Under the pieces are notes generated by a model. That model worked only from the letters and a program-made list of their open reading frames with translations, was not told where the DNA came from and made no database searches. Source: Bacteroidia bacterium (lineage in GTDB: Bacteria; Bacteroidota; Bacteroidia; Bacteroidales; F082). From it: DNA of 64,000 nucleotides. This document shows, in pieces, positions 26,507 to 36,722 of this stretch; the stretch's first letter is position 1; every line of letters starts with the position of its first letter. The translations under genes were made by a program, and so were the position numbers. Location of the stretch: contig JAJTAY010000033.1 in the NCBI GenBank assembly GCA_021287165.1, positions 62,001-126,000 on the forward strand, written 5' to 3'.

Positions 26507-27736
26507 TCAGGCTACTTTTAATTTGGATAGTCCGGATTTCCGGAATTTGGATTCGGCGTAATCGCGGGTAATGCGGAGCTCCTTTACTCCTTTACGCGAT
26601 GGGAGCTCGAACATATCGTCATTAAGAATAGCCTCGAAGATCGACCGAAGCCCTCTGGCACCCAGCTTAAGTTCGATCGACTTTTCTACAATATAGTCGT
26701 ATACATCTTCCTCGAAGACGAGTTTAATGCCGTCGATTTCAAAAAGCCTTACAAACTGCTTTACCAGCGCATTTTTAGGCTCAACTATAATGCGCTTGAG
26801 GGTTTCGCGGGTGAGCGGATGCAGGTAGGTAACTATCGGCAAGCGACCGACGATTTCGGGTATCATGCCAAACTTCTTGAGGTCGGCGGGCGAAATATAT
26901 TGCAGCAGATTATCCTTATCGATAAACTCATCTTTATCACGACCGTAGCCCACCACATTGGTATGGTATCTGGCAGCAATGATGCGCTCAATGCCATCGA
27001 AAGCCCCACCGGCGATGAAGAGTATATTGCGCGTGTCCACCTGAATCATCTTTTGCTCAGGGTGTTTGCGGCCACCTTGTGGCGGAACATTCACTATGCT
27101 TCCCTCAAGCAGTTTGAGCAGAGCTTGCTGAACCCCTTCGCCCGAAACGTCGCGGGTGATGCTGGGGTTGTCGCTCTTGCGTGCTATTTTGTCAATTTCG
27201 TCTATGAAAACAATGCCCCGTTCCGCTGCCTCCACGTCATAATCGGCTGCCTGGAGAAGCCGGGTGAGTATACTCTCCACGTCTTCACCCACATAGCCGG
27301 CCTCGGTGAGCACCGTGGCATCGGCAATGGCGAAAGGCACATGGAGCATCTTGGCTATTGTACGGGCCAGCAAGGTTTTGCCCGTACCCGTTTCGCCAAC
27401 GAGAATGATGTTGGACTTTTCTATCTCCACATCATCTTTGGCAGGAGCCTGATCGATGCGTTTGTAATGGTTGTAAACGGCCACGGCAAGGATGCGCTTG
27501 GCTTCGTCCTGCCCAATAACATACTGGTCAAGAAAGTTCTTGATCTCTGCTGGCCGAAGCACCTTAAAGCCCGATTTTGCCGATCGCGGTTTACGCAAAG
27601 AAAGCTCCTCGGCCAGAATCAAATTGGCCTGCTCAACACAGCGTTCGCAAATCTGAGCATCAAACCCGCTGATCAGCAGCTTGACCTCCGAACGCGGACT
27701 ACCGCAAAACGAACATTCGTCTTTCTTACGGGCCAT
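26507..27736 (-). CDS. clpX: ATP-dependent Clp protease ATP-binding subunit ClpX
   Basis: The 409-residue AAA+ unfoldase that feeds substrates to ClpP. It has the N-terminal C4 zinc-binding domain (C8, C11, C30, C33), Walker A GETGTGKT at 114-121, Walker B VFIDEIDK near residue 180, and an RKH-like region. It also has the IGF-type loop segment that docks on ClpP, though I place this only approximately. It starts 5 nt after clpP and is followed by the DUF4294 gene. Confidence 0.97.
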   Translation of the reverse strand: MARKKDECSFCGSPRSEVKLLISGFDAQICERCVEQANLILAEELSLRKPRSAKSGFKVLRPAEIKNFLDQYVIGQDEAKRILAVAVYNHYKRIDQAPAKDDVEIEKSNIILVGETGTGKTLLARTIAKMLHVPFAIADATVLTEAGYVGEDVESILTRLLQAADYDVEAAERGIVFIDEIDKIARKSDNPSITRDVSGEGVQQALLKLLEGSIVNVPPQGGRKHPEQKMIQVDTRNILFIAGGAFDGIERIIAARYHTNVVGYGRDKDEFIDKDNLLQYISPADLKKFGMIPEIVGRLPIVTYLHPLTRETLKRIIVEPKNALVKQFVRLFEIDGIKLVFEEDVYDYIVEKSIELKLGARGLRSIFEAILNDDMFELPSRKGVKELRITRDYAESKFRKSGLSKLKVA

Positions 27737-27741
27737 CGTGA

Positions 27742-28413
27742 TCAGGCGTTGCGAACCAGTACCTCGTCAATCATGCCATATTCCTTGGCTTCGAACGATG
27801 TCATCCAGTAATCGCGGTCGGAATCCTTCCAGATTTTTTTGTAAGGCTGTCCGCTATGCAGGGCAATAATATCGTAAAGCTCTTTCTTCAGCTTTTGAAT
27901 CTCACGGGCCGTGATCTCAATATCCGAAGCCTGACCCTGTGCTCCGCCCATCGGCTGATGGATCAGGATGCGCGAGTGCTTTAGCGCTGTACGCTTGCCT
28001 TTTTGGCCGGCACACAAAAGAACTGCGCCCATCGATGCGGCCATTCCGGTACAGATAGTGGCAACGTCGGGACGAATGTATTGCATGGTATCGTAAATGC
28101 CAAGACCTGCATAAACCGAACCACCGGGGGTGTTCAGATAAATCTGTATATCGCGTTTTGCGTCAACCGATTCGAGAAAGAGCAGCTGAGCCTGAATGAT
28201 GTTGGCTACATAATCGTCGATTGGCACACCCAAAAAGATAATGCGATCCATCATAAGACGTGAAAACACGTCCATTGTGGCAATGTTAAGCTGACGCTCC
28301 TCGATAATGGTTGGCGAAATGTAGCCACTGGCAACTTTGCTGTAACGATCCAGCGTCAGGCTGCTTATTCCCAGATGGCCGGTAGCATATTTGCGAAATT
28401 CGTTATTGTCCAT
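27742..28413 (-). CDS. clpP: ATP-dependent Clp protease proteolytic subunit ClpP
   Basis: The serine peptidase of the ClpXP complex. The 223-residue protein has the complete triad S127 (GMAASMGA), H152 (ILIHQPMGG) and D201, with the 25- and 49-residue spacings of E. coli ClpP. A longer N-terminal part of about 30 residues precedes the processed core. Its start overlaps the end of tig by 11 nt, and clpX follows after 5 nt, so the three are one operon. Confidence 0.97.
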   Translation of the reverse strand: MDNNEFRKYATGHLGISSLTLDRYSKVASGYISPTIIEERQLNIATMDVFSRLMMDRIIFLGVPIDDYVANIIQAQLLFLESVDAKRDIQIYLNTPGGSVYAGLGIYDTMQYIRPDVATICTGMAASMGAVLLCAGQKGKRTALKHSRILIHQPMGGAQGQASDIEITAREIQKLKKELYDIIALHSGQPYKKIWKDSDRDYWMTSFEAKEYGMIDEVLVRNA

Positions 28414-29791
28414 CGGTCAGTTCGTTAGAAATGTTTTCCAAAGTCTTTGCGTAATCCTTAAACTCCTCGATACTCATCGGCTGATTGACAAGCTGCACTT
28501 TTTCCCTGAAAAGATTAACCATCTTACTCTCCTCGAGCTGGCTGAGGATGCGTTCGCCCTCACCGTTCTTCCGCAGGATGTCGTCCATACCATCCATAAG
28601 CTTTTTGATGAAAGCCTCATCGTTGCCAAAAGCCGACAAGTATGGGCCATAATACCTGTTGAAAGCAAACTGTTTCACCTCGTCCATGCTAACAACGAGC
28701 TCAGGAAATTCGCGCTGCAGGTGTTCGGTAAACAGCTGATAGCGGAAACTTCTCTTGTACGATTCAAAATCCCTTTCGATATCGATTTCTTTGTTGTGGC
28801 CTGAAGCGTTTTCGATTAGCCATCGCTTCAAAAAATTATCAGGAAGCGGGATGTTCTCTTCCGTAAGCAATTGCTTGAGTACCTGAATGTAGAGCAGGTA
28901 GTCCGCCTGACTGTCGAAATGCTTCTGTATCTCCTCTGCAATTCTTGCCCTGAAGGCTTCTTCGGTATTGATTTCCTGGCCGGGAAACATCCTGCCAAAA
29001 AACTCTTCATTAAGCTCAGAGGGCTCTGTGCGCTGGATTTCGTCAATCACCACGTTAAAGTGACTACTGGCCAAATGCTTGTTGTCTTCTCCGAGGTGTA
29101 GCAATTCGGCGGCCTTTTCCAAAGGAAGATATTCACTTAAATTGATCAGGAATTCATCACCATCCGGACGACCTGCAAACACTTCCGCCAAACGCGAATG
29201 CTCTTCGGAATCAAGATTGAGTGTTAGTTGCGTTTGGTAACCATTCTCCAATTCGCGGCCGTTTTCGTCGGCTTCCGCAGCCTTAAGAACAACACGGTCG
29301 CCCTTGGCTACCTGCTCGGGGTTTGTTGTCCTCGGATAATCAGCAAGCATTTTTTCAATGGTTCTGCTAATCTCTCCATCATCAACTGTTACCTTGGCAT
29401 ATTCCATTTTCAATGAAGAGAGATCAAAATCAAGGACAGGTTTTAAGCCCAGAAGGAAATAGAAATTGTACTCGTCCTGGCTGTCAAAATCAATCCTTCC
29501 GGAGCGTTCGTAATCGGCAACAGGATATCCCAAAAATTGTATCTTATTCTCTTCGAGATAGCTATTCAGGCCATCAGAAACTTTTTTATTAATCTGTTCA
29601 GCAGTAATGGCGCTGCCGTACATTTTCTTGACCATGCCAAACGGTACTTTTCCGGCCCTGAATCCCGGCATGGCAGCCTTACGCTGATAATCTTTCAGCG
29701 CTTTATTCACCTCTGTTTCTACTTCCGTCTTAGTAAGGCGCAGCTCGATACTCGCTTCGAGCGCGCCCTGGTGTTCAATCTGAACCTGCAT
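28403..29791 (-). CDS. tig: Trigger factor (ribosome-associated chaperone)
   Basis: 462 residues. The N-terminal domain ends its ribosome-binding loop with [17 protein letters not shown] near residues 44-60, the signature that docks on ribosomal protein L23. A shortened FKBP-like middle part follows, then the helical C-terminal chaperone arms. The substrate-enzyme pocket is poorly conserved, as in other Bacteroidota members. It heads the tig-clpP-clpX-DUF4294 operon and lies just downstream of a tRNA-Leu gene on the same strand. Confidence 0.93.
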   Translation of the reverse strand: MQVQIEHQGALEASIELRLTKTEVETEVNKALKDYQRKAAMPGFRAGKVPFGMVKKMYGSAITAEQINKKVSDGLNSYLEENKIQFLGYPVADYERSGRIDFDSQDEYNFYFLLGLKPVLDFDLSSLKMEYAKVTVDDGEISRTIEKMLADYPRTTNPEQVAKGDRVVLKAAEADENGRELENGYQTQLTLNLDSEEHSRLAEVFAGRPDGDEFLINLSEYLPLEKAAELLHLGEDNKHLASSHFNVVIDEIQRTEPSELNEEFFGRMFPGQEINTEEAFRARIAEEIQKHFDSQADYLLYIQVLKQLLTEENIPLPDNFLKRWLIENASGHNKEIDIERDFESYKRSFRYQLFTEHLQREFPELVVSMDEVKQFAFNRYYGPYLSAFGNDEAFIKKLMDGMDDILRKNGEGERILSQLEESKMVNLFREKVQLVNQPMSIEEFKDYAKTLENISNELTDGQ

Positions 29792-29820
29792 CTTGTCTGT
29801 ATTGAAATTACTTAATAATT

Positions 29821-29836
29821 AATGCCTGGAGGCATT
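29821..29836 (-). repeat. Inverted repeat between tRNA-Leu and tig
   Basis: AATGCCT-GG-AGGCATT is a perfect 7-bp inverted repeat placed just 3' of the tRNA. It is followed on the minus strand by an AT-rich tract but no run of T, so it may be a weak terminator or a processing hairpin rather than a strong stop. Confidence 0.5.
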
Positions 29837-29838
29837 CG

Positions 29839-29920
29839 TGCGGATGAAGGGACTCGAACCCCCACGCCTTTCGGCACCAGATCCTAAGTCTGGCGCGGCT
29901 ACCAATTACGCCACATCCGC
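29839..29920 (-). tRNA. tRNA-Leu (anticodon TAG)
   Basis: An 82-nt class II tRNA. The acceptor stem pairs GCGGATG (5') with CATCCGC (3'), and the discriminator is A. The anticodon stem is CCAGA/TCTGG around the loop CTTAGGA, which gives anticodon TAG for CUA/CUN leucine codons. A long variable arm (GCCGAAAGGC) and the T-loop GGTTCGAGTCC are clear. CCA is not encoded. Confidence 0.95.
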
Positions 29921-29946
29921 ATTAATCGGCCTGTTAAATTGCGCTG

Positions 29947-29954
29947 CAAATATA
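29947..29954 (-). promoter_or_regulatory. -7 promoter box for tRNA-Leu (and possibly tig)
   Basis: The minus strand reads TATATTTG, a full TAnnTTTG match ending 26 nt before the tRNA 5' end. Without a strong terminator after the tRNA, the same transcript may reach tig. Confidence 0.5.
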
Positions 29955-30013
29955 CGGCATTTAGCCTAATGGAACGATGGCCTGCATATTGCTTGTTTAA
30001 CAAGCATAAAAAG

Positions 30014-30046
30014 CAAAAAAAGCCGCCCCAAAAAGGGGCGGCTTTT
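30014..30046 (-). terminator. Intrinsic terminator after the susCDE operon
   Basis: AGCCGCCCC (30021-30029) and GGGGCGGCT (30035-30043) form a 9-bp GC stem with a 5-nt loop. On the minus strand it is followed by a run of seven T. It lies 20 nt beyond the susE-like stop. Confidence 0.92.
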
Positions 30047-30067
30047 CATCAATATCAGTAAGAACAA

Positions 30068-31918
30068 CTACCTGGTTGCCGGAGCAATGGTATAGTTAAG
30101 CGCTGTTGTATTGGCTGTGATAAGATAAGCACCCGAGGTAGCAGGGGTTGGAATGGGTGCCGGGTCTGGTGCGCTTTCGTCGGGACGAAGGACAAGAGGA
30201 CCTGCCGAGCTGGTGCCTGTTGCATCAGTTCCATACTGAGGTGCCCACTGGCCGAGAACACGGATAAATTTGATATTCTTGCTGGCTTCCAAATTGGTTT
30301 TCAGGAAATAAACACCATTAGCAGCGGCAAACATAGGAATAGCATCCTGGTTGTTCCAGCCGGCTGCCGAACCGTCGCCGAGGAGGTAGAGCGGTGCGGC
30401 GATTACATAAGTCATTGTGTTGGTGTTAATTGTAACAGTATAAATTCCGTCCTGTGCGGGGGTGGGAATTGCTGCGGGGTCAGGAGCGTTTTCATCCGGG
30501 CGATAAACCAGTGGTCCGCCGGTGCTTGTGCCTGTAGCATCTGTACCATACTGAGGAGCCCATTGACCGGGGGTGGTGAGGAACTTAATGTTCTTACCGC
30601 CGGTGAGGGGAAGGGTAATGCTGTAAACGCCGCCGGTACCCGTCATAGGTAGCGGGTTAGCATTGTTCCATCCAGCTGTGGTTCCATCGCCAAGGATGAA
30701 CATTTCAGGAGCTGCACCGGCAGGATTTACGGTGAATGTGTACTGTTCAGTTACGGCATTGATCTTGAGCTGCATGTCGTAGTTGCCGGCAACGGTGGGA
30801 ACGAAGTTTCCGTCGTTGTTGGTTGTAAAGTTGGCAGCTGCAGCACCGGCCATGGTTACTTGTGGGTATCCGATTACCTTTCCTGACCAGGTTTGGCCTT
30901 CACGAATCTTGAAGCCGCCACCATCAGTAACAACCTGAACGTTGTTCCAGGTCCATGTGTAGTTGGTTTCGTTGGTTACAACAGGTTTGTGGAGCAAAAT
31001 AGTCTCGTCCCAGTTACCGGTAGCGCTAAGGCTGGCACCAACAAGACCAAGCTCGGTATTGGTGTAGTTGAAGATGTCGAGGTCGCCTGTGCGGGTCAGT
31101 GTTGCTGTATAGCCCTGTCCAAGCTTCCAGACCATTTTGGCAGTGTACTTGCCACCCTGTTCGTTGTTGATGTTGGCGCCACCGGGAACCAGCTGAGCCA
31201 CCGAGCCGCCATAGTTGGTATTTACGCGAACACCCTTCTGGCCGCCACCAAGGTCAACTTCGTCATCGATAACCACTTTCCAGCCACCGCTGTAGCGGAA
31301 TTTGAAGTCAGCACGGGTCATCGAGATATTGGTCTTCTCGAAAGTCATTTCTTCGAGATTGAAAGTACCTGCAGGAATTTGGGTATCATCGCTCCATCCT
31401 CCTGGAGTGGCAGCACCGATAAGTCCCCAATACTGAACGGGAATAACAGCAATTTTCTTAAGCGAAGTCTCAATCACAACATGATAAAGACCATCCTGAG
31501 GAACGGTAAATTTGTTGTTGTTTTCGGCATAGGAGCCACGCCAGAAGTCAAGCTTCGGTTCATCGCCAATACGCGCTGCTTCAGGAACCACTGCAAAGTC
31601 GGCGCCAGGACCGTAAGTTTTGCGGGTTGCACCGGCAACTTCAACAATCTGGAAACCATCAGTTCCTGCTTTTACAGCAACAAAGATCTCCAGAAGGGTA
31701 TTGCGTTCCTGTTGGTTCACCTCGTTGCGGGTAATTTTGAAAAGACCCTTAATGTCGAAGTTGGTGAGGGCAGTTCCGGCACCTTTAATATAGATACCAT
31801 CTTCAACCTGTGGTTCCGGATCTGGATTCTCATCTTTTTTACATGAAGTAAACACAGCACCTGCAATCAGCACAATACTGAGCAGCTGAAGCATTTTCGA
31901 AATACTTACTTTTTTCAT
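30068..31918 (-). CDS. SusE/SusF-like surface glycan-binding lipoprotein
   Basis: 616 residues with a lipoprotein signal (lipobox VFTSC, C26) and a DENPDPEPQ-rich linker after the Cys, consistent with the outer-membrane surface. It holds several beta-sandwich modules of the SusE/SusF starch-binding kind. The last two are near-duplicates with LGDGxxAGWNN and GQWAPQYGTDATGTS, rich in Trp and Tyr suited to sugar stacking. It is the third gene of the susC-susD-susE operon, 49 nt after susD. Alpha-glucan is the likely ligand by family, but this is inference because no glycosidase lies nearby. Confidence 0.85.
   Translation of the reverse strand: MKKVSISKMLQLLSIVLIAGAVFTSCKKDENPDPEPQVEDGIYIKGAGTALTNFDIKGLFKITRNEVNQQERNTLLEIFVAVKAGTDGFQIVEVAGATRKTYGPGADFAVVPEAARIGDEPKLDFWRGSYAENNNKFTVPQDGLYHVVIETSLKKIAVIPVQYWGLIGAATPGGWSDDTQIPAGTFNLEEMTFEKTNISMTRADFKFRYSGGWKVVIDDEVDLGGGQKGVRVNTNYGGSVAQLVPGGANINNEQGGKYTAKMVWKLGQGYTATLTRTGDLDIFNYTNTELGLVGASLSATGNWDETILLHKPVVTNETNYTWTWNNVQVVTDGGGFKIREGQTWSGKVIGYPQVTMAGAAAANFTTNNDGNFVPTVAGNYDMQLKINAVTEQYTFTVNPAGAAPEMFILGDGTTAGWNNANPLPMTGTGGVYSITLPLTGGKNIKFLTTPGQWAPQYGTDATGTSTGGPLVYRPDENAPDPAAIPTPAQDGIYTVTINTNTMTYVIAAPLYLLGDGSAAGWNNQDAIPMFAAANGVYFLKTNLEASKNIKFIRVLGQWAPQYGTDATGTSSAGPLVLRPDESAPDPAPIPTPATSGAYLITANTTALNYTIAPATR
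30071..30700 (-). repeat. Duplicated C-terminal binding module in the SusE-like protein
   Basis: Two modules of about 104 residues, period 312 nt (matching codons at 30662 and 30350). The pairs KNIKFxxxxGQWAPQYGTD and GPLVxRPDExAPDPAxIPTPA are almost identical, so the duplication is recent. Confidence 0.8.
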
Positions 31919-31967
31919 AGCATTTAATTTAGGATTAGTGAATTAAGGTTTGAAATATTTTAAATTA

Positions 31968-33461
31968 TCATGGAGCGATGGCTACGGGCGGTTCGGCAAG
32001 CTTGGGATTAGCATCGATAGCCCATTGAGGAATGGGGAACGTATTGCGATCGGGCGATGAAACGCTCTTTTCCCACCAAGCCTGGTTGAACTTTCCAAAA
32101 CGGATAAGATCGCTTCTACGATGAGCTTCCCAGAAGAACTCGCGGCCGCGCTCGGCAAGGAAGTCGTCGAGTGTGGCATTGGTCAGAGGTGCCAAACCGG
32201 CACGCTGACGAATCGGGTTGATGAATGCATCGCCGTTCTGTCCAAGCCTGACAAGGGCTTCGCCTTTCATCATCAAAACGTCTGCATAGCGGAACAAGGG
32301 GAAATCGTTGCTTAAGTTTTCCTTTGCGCCCAGCTTAATCTCAAACTTCTTTACCCTGGCACCCGACATTCTTATTTGGACAGTAGTAAATGAAGCGTCC
32401 ATGTTGAGCGCCGGAATAACCGGGTCGAAAATGAGGTTTGCACCGCCCGCACCCTGGTCTTTAATAGGCTGTCCGTCGGCGGTATATTGCTGTCCCACAA
32501 GGAAGTACCCCTGCTTGCGTTTGTCGTTGTCAGCATAACTATTATAGTGGTCATGCATAGCGGCAAAGCCATTCCACGGACCGGCGGTCATGTTGAAAGT
32601 GAGGTTGCTGTTGTAGTGCAGCGTACGCATATGAAGGTTGAATCCTGTGTACTTATCCTCATCGTAAGGAATGACGAAAATCAACTCAGGCGAATTGGAG
32701 TTATTGGTCACAAACGGCTTGAGCGGATCTTCCTCAAGGCTGTACTGACCGAGGTTGATAACACTATCAGCATACTGAACGGCCTTTTGCCATTGCGCTG
32801 TGCCGGTATAAACCTGAGCATTGAGGTATAGTCTTGAAAGAAGCGAATAGGCAAAGCCTTTGGTCACACCAGTTTTTGTATTGCTTGGTGGAATGATGGG
32901 AGCTTCCTTTTCGATATCGGCAGTTATTTTGGCAAAAATATCCTGACGGAAATTGCGGCTGGGGTTCAGCGGAGCGTCAAGGTATTTTGTTACGTAGGGC
33001 ACATCTTTATAATTATCAATCAGCAGGTAGTAATAATAAGCCCTTAGCACTTTTGCCTTGGCAATGGCAACCTTTATGGGCTGAGCGTCGCCAAGCGACT
33101 GCATTTCCTCGATGAACTTGTTGGCTTCAATGACACCATTGTAATAACGGCTCCACATGCTGTTGATGGCTTCTGTATTATTGTCCCAGGTGTGCTGGTG
33201 CAATACGCGCCATTTGCCGCCGTCGTCCCAGTCGCTGGCACGAGTTGGTCCAACAGTGCCATCGCCCGGAATTTCGTTGGCAAACCACCATCCGCCCCAG
33301 TCGCAGAAGTCGCGCATGGGCGCGTAAATGGGGCTCATTTTAAGGACAGGGTCGGCCACGTACTCTGACGGCGGCACCCTGTCGTACAGCACATCATCCA
33401 GCTTGGTGCAACCCATCTGAACGGCGGCCAAAATCAATAAGACGAAAAATATTTTTTTCAT
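31968..33461 (-). CDS. SusD/RagB family glycan-binding lipoprotein
   Basis: 497 residues; lipoprotein signal with lipobox VQMGC (C18). It has the SusD helical TPR-like scaffold with YYYLLIDNYKDVPYVT and the C-terminal region LAERGREFFWEAHRRSDLIRFGKF, both characteristic of the family. SusD proteins form a lid over the SusC barrel and bind the incoming oligosaccharide. It starts 13 nt after susC. The ligand cannot be read from the sequence. Confidence 0.95.
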   Translation of the reverse strand: MKKIFFVLLILAAVQMGCTKLDDVLYDRVPPSEYVADPVLKMSPIYAPMRDFCDWGGWWFANEIPGDGTVGPTRASDWDDGGKWRVLHQHTWDNNTEAINSMWSRYYNGVIEANKFIEEMQSLGDAQPIKVAIAKAKVLRAYYYYLLIDNYKDVPYVTKYLDAPLNPSRNFRQDIFAKITADIEKEAPIIPPSNTKTGVTKGFAYSLLSRLYLNAQVYTGTAQWQKAVQYADSVINLGQYSLEEDPLKPFVTNNSNSPELIFVIPYDEDKYTGFNLHMRTLHYNSNLTFNMTAGPWNGFAAMHDHYNSYADNDKRKQGYFLVGQQYTADGQPIKDQGAGGANLIFDPVIPALNMDASFTTVQIRMSGARVKKFEIKLGAKENLSNDFPLFRYADVLMMKGEALVRLGQNGDAFINPIRQRAGLAPLTNATLDDFLAERGREFFWEAHRRSDLIRFGKFNQAWWEKSVSSPDRNTFPIPQWAIDANPKLAEPPVAIAP

Positions 33462-33474
33462 GGTTTAGGCAGGT

Positions 33475-36435
33475 TTAAAGGTTTACATTAACTCCAAACG
33501 TGAAAGTGCGCGTTTTAGGATAGATGTTGTACTGATCGAGACCGAATGAAGTACCGGAGAAGGTGATCTCAGGGTCGATACCTGTGTAGTTGGTGAGTGT
33601 TAGCAGGTTGTTTGAAGCAAAATAAACGCGGATATTCTTGATCTGACCCACATTCTTGAGGTTGTAGCCCAAAGTCAGGTTGTCCAAACGCAGGAACGAA
33701 CCATCCTCCAGGTAATAGTTGCTGAGTTTGGGGTTATCGTTGAGCCCGCGGGCTTTTTCGTCGAGGGCTGAGCGAAGCACATTGATATCGGGCAACCAGA
33801 TAGGATTGCCGAATATGAGTCGTGTTGTGTTGAAAATCTGGTAACCGTAAACACCGCGCAGCGAGAAGCTGAAATCGAAGTTTTTGGCCAGGGTGAAGTA
33901 GTTCGACCAGCCAATCTCGAAGTCGGGCTGTGCATCGCCCACAACGCGGCGCTCGGCCATCGAGAGTTCGCGGGTAACACCACCGGCAGCTGTGTAGAAC
34001 AAGAACTTTCCGTCTTGCGAGAGTCCGGCATATTCAGGCATATACCAGGTTCCGAGTGGCTTGCCGGGCTCGACAATCTGCGTCCAGTTGAGGTCGCCAA
34101 CAAGTCCGCGACCCGAAAGCCATCCTTCGCGAAGCTCCGACCAGTTAAACTCGTTGTTCGAAAGCGATTTTACCATCTGTTTGTAAGTGGTGAAAACCAA
34201 GGTGGTTTTCCAATCGAAGTTCTTCTTACGTACAGGATAGTACTGAACAAAAGCTTCGAAACCAGTAACTTCAAAATTACCTACGTTAGCCCAGATACGA
34301 TCGACCGGATATGGAGGCACAGGCACTGAATAGTTGCCCAGCAGGTCGTAAGTGTTTTTCTTGAAAAAGTCGAAAGTTCCTGAAACCTTGTCATTAAAGA
34401 TTCCCCAGTCCAAACCGATGTTTAGCTCAGCGTTTTCTTCCCATTTAAGGTTGGGGTTGGCATTGTGGGCAAAACGGAAGAGGATGGTTTCTTCGCCGGT
34501 TTCGAAATTAATGGAGTTTCCTCCCGAAATGTAATAAGCGATGGCGTTGTAGTTGCCAAACTCCTGATTCCCGGTGATACCGTAACCCACACGAAGACGG
34601 AGGTTATTTACAAAATCGAGGTTGCTCATAAAGCCTTCAGAGGTGATGTTCCACATGGCCGAAGCCGAGGGGAACCATCCCCATTTGTTGTTCGCTCCAA
34701 ACTTTGACGATCCGTCGCGGCGCAGGGTTGCAGTGAGGAAATATTTTGAGTCGTAGTTGTAAATACCGCGGCCAAAGAACGAGATCAGCCTGTTGGTGCT
34801 TTTCCACGAACGGATGTCGCCAGGATTCACGGTTTGCAGCATCGACAGGTCGTGCGAGCGGGTATAGTTAATAAAAGGCTTGTTGCCTTGAGCGGAAAAA
34901 CCGGTGGACATATCCTGCTGGAACGAGTGGCCGCCAACAAGGTTGAGGTCATGCTTGCCAAATCCCTTTTGATAACGAACGGTTGTTTCAAGAATCTTTG
35001 ATTCAAAGTTGTTGTAACCCCTGCGTCCATAGCCCGTAGTTGTGCCAAGCCTTATGGTTGATGGCTCGAAGTAGAATGCTTCGTCGTCATTGCGGGTGTA
35101 GCCAAGGTTAGCGCCGATTATTATACCTTTATAAACATCAAGCTCAGCCTTCATGAAGCCGAAGAAACGCTTGGCATCGCGCTCATTTTGAATGTTGTCG
35201 ATCAGTGCCAGCGGATTCCAGTAATTGAAGCTGCGCTGGGTGTCGTAGTAATTTCCTTTGTCGTCGCGCACCGGATCGGTGGGATTGCGCTGGAAAGCCT
35301 GATAGAAAATATCGTTTGGACCATTGCCGCTATAGCTGATATAGTCGTTACGCTCAAAAGTCCCCGACAATCCTGCCGAAACAGTCAGTTTGTCGTTTAG
35401 TGCCTTCTGATCAAGATTGATGCGGCCGATGGTGCGCTTTTTCTGAGTACCTTTTACTACACCGGTAAAATCCTGATGCGATAGCGAAGTACGGAATGCG
35501 CTGTTTTTAGTTCCTCCGGTAAAACTCAGGTTGTAGTTTTGCGACAAGCCGGTACGGTAGATCTCGTCCTGCCAGTCAACATTATCACCGCCATCCTGAA
35601 AGTTCAGGTTGTTGTCCTTTACATATTGTCTGATTTCGTCGGCATTGAGCAAATCGAGCCTGCGGGCAACCATGTCGGCAGATACAAAAGTATTGAAGTC
35701 GATGCTGCTTGTTTCGGCACCCTTGCTGCCGCGCTTGGTAGTGATAATGATAACACCGTTGGCGCCGCGCGAACCGTAGATGGCTGCCGCCGAAGCGTCT
35801 TTGAGCACGTTCCACGACTCGATGTCTTCGGGCGCAATGGTTGTAGGATCGACGCCCGGGATACCATCAACCACATAAAGTGGTGAAGTACCTGTAGCAA
35901 GCGCCGAAGCACCCCTGATTTTCACATCAAATCCGGCATTGGGGTCGCCACCGCGTTTTGTAACAGTCACCCCGGCAATCTTACCCTGGATACCCTGAAC
36001 GGGGTCCTGCAATACGCCGGAATTCATTTCCGAGGCACTGATGCTGGCAACGGCCCCTGTGCGGTCGCTTTTCTTCTGAACGCCGTAACCGATGACGACG
36101 AATTCTTCCAGACTGAGTGCATCAGGAGTAAGTTCAAAATTGACGGTGAGCGTTTGGTTGGCTGCTACCCTTAGCTGACGTGAACTGACAACATAACCCA
36201 CGAAACTGGCTTCGATGGTGATGTCGCCTGTTGGAACACCAGTAAGCGTAAAAGCTCCGTCAAAATCCGTAGAAGCGCCGATAAGAGTACCTTTGACAAT
36301 GACATTTGCGCCAGGCATGGTTTCGCCCGTCGATTTGTCCTTGACCGTACCCTTCACGCTTCCTGTTTGCCCGAAAACAGCCGCGGAGAGAAATAAACCC
36401 AGCAGCAAAGGCAGGAATCGTTTGGAGTTGTTCAT
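33475..36435 (-). CDS. SusC/RagA family TonB-dependent outer-membrane transporter
   Basis: 986 residues. Signal peptide ending near AVFGQ, then a carboxypeptidase-regulatory-like domain (about 25-105, GSVKGTVKDKSTGETMPGANV), a TonB-box-like region, a plug domain with IRGASALATGTSPLYVVDG and GSRGANGVIIITTK, and a beta barrel ending in FTFGVNVNL with the final aromatic-rich strand. It imports oligosaccharides with energy from TonB. It is the first gene of the operon, preceded by a promoter with -33 and -7 boxes and a divergent LacI regulator. Confidence 0.95.
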   Translation of the reverse strand: MNNSKRFLPLLLGLFLSAAVFGQTGSVKGTVKDKSTGETMPGANVIVKGTLIGASTDFDGAFTLTGVPTGDITIEASFVGYVVSSRQLRVAANQTLTVNFELTPDALSLEEFVVIGYGVQKKSDRTGAVASISASEMNSGVLQDPVQGIQGKIAGVTVTKRGGDPNAGFDVKIRGASALATGTSPLYVVDGIPGVDPTTIAPEDIESWNVLKDASAAAIYGSRGANGVIIITTKRGSKGAETSSIDFNTFVSADMVARRLDLLNADEIRQYVKDNNLNFQDGGDNVDWQDEIYRTGLSQNYNLSFTGGTKNSAFRTSLSHQDFTGVVKGTQKKRTIGRINLDQKALNDKLTVSAGLSGTFERNDYISYSGNGPNDIFYQAFQRNPTDPVRDDKGNYYDTQRSFNYWNPLALIDNIQNERDAKRFFGFMKAELDVYKGIIIGANLGYTRNDDEAFYFEPSTIRLGTTTGYGRRGYNNFESKILETTVRYQKGFGKHDLNLVGGHSFQQDMSTGFSAQGNKPFINYTRSHDLSMLQTVNPGDIRSWKSTNRLISFFGRGIYNYDSKYFLTATLRRDGSSKFGANNKWGWFPSASAMWNITSEGFMSNLDFVNNLRLRVGYGITGNQEFGNYNAIAYYISGGNSINFETGEETILFRFAHNANPNLKWEENAELNIGLDWGIFNDKVSGTFDFFKKNTYDLLGNYSVPVPPYPVDRIWANVGNFEVTGFEAFVQYYPVRKKNFDWKTTLVFTTYKQMVKSLSNNEFNWSELREGWLSGRGLVGDLNWTQIVEPGKPLGTWYMPEYAGLSQDGKFLFYTAAGGVTRELSMAERRVVGDAQPDFEIGWSNYFTLAKNFDFSFSLRGVYGYQIFNTTRLIFGNPIWLPDINVLRSALDEKARGLNDNPKLSNYYLEDGSFLRLDNLTLGYNLKNVGQIKNIRVYFASNNLLTLTNYTGIDPEITFSGTSFGLDQYNIYPKTRTFTFGVNVNL

Positions 36436-36535
36436 AAACTTTACTTTTTGTGTTAGTGAATTGAAGTTTAAACGATTTTATTTTGACCCGATAATTGTTT
36501 AGGTGTTAACAATTGAAAGGTTGAAAATCAGTCTG

Positions 36536-36572
36536 CAAAAATAACGAATCTTTAATGCTTTGTTGATTCAAA
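36536..36572 (-). promoter_or_regulatory. Promoter for the susCDE operon
   Basis: On the minus strand a TTTG box (36572-36569) is followed after 25 nt by TATTTTTG (36543-36536), a full -7 match. The spacing is somewhat long. The predicted leader before the susC ATG at 36435 is about 95 nt. Confidence 0.5.
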
Positions 36573-36598
36573 GCTATCAGCGCATGTTAAATTCTATG

Positions 36599-36608
36599 CA
36601 AACGGTTG
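36599..36608. promoter_or_regulatory. Candidate LacI-family operator
   Basis: CAAACGGTTG is an imperfect palindrome (8 of 10 positions) with the central CG typical of LacI-family operators. It lies between susC and lacI, 27 nt upstream of the susC -33 box, a position that would suit an activator or a loop-forming repressor site. Confidence 0.3.
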
Positions 36609-36722
36609 AAATTTTAACGATTATGAATTATGCCAACAGAATCATCGCAGAATTGTGCTAACTTTATGCCCTGAAATAAAAGGGTTCGTCTTATATCTCT
36701 TTTTAAATCAAACAAATAAAGT

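Noticed and set aside
26819..27811. Open frame of 330 codons antisense to clpX
   Set aside because: clpX has complete motifs on the other strand. The antisense product has no family features and is a by-product of codon bias.
30014..30046. Possible rho-independent stop also acting on the plus strand
   Set aside because: Only four T follow on the plus strand and no plus-strand gene ends there; assigned to the minus strand only.
30893..31846. Open frame of 317 codons antisense to the SusE-like gene
   Set aside because: The sense strand shows a lipoprotein signal, repeats and operon position; the antisense has none.
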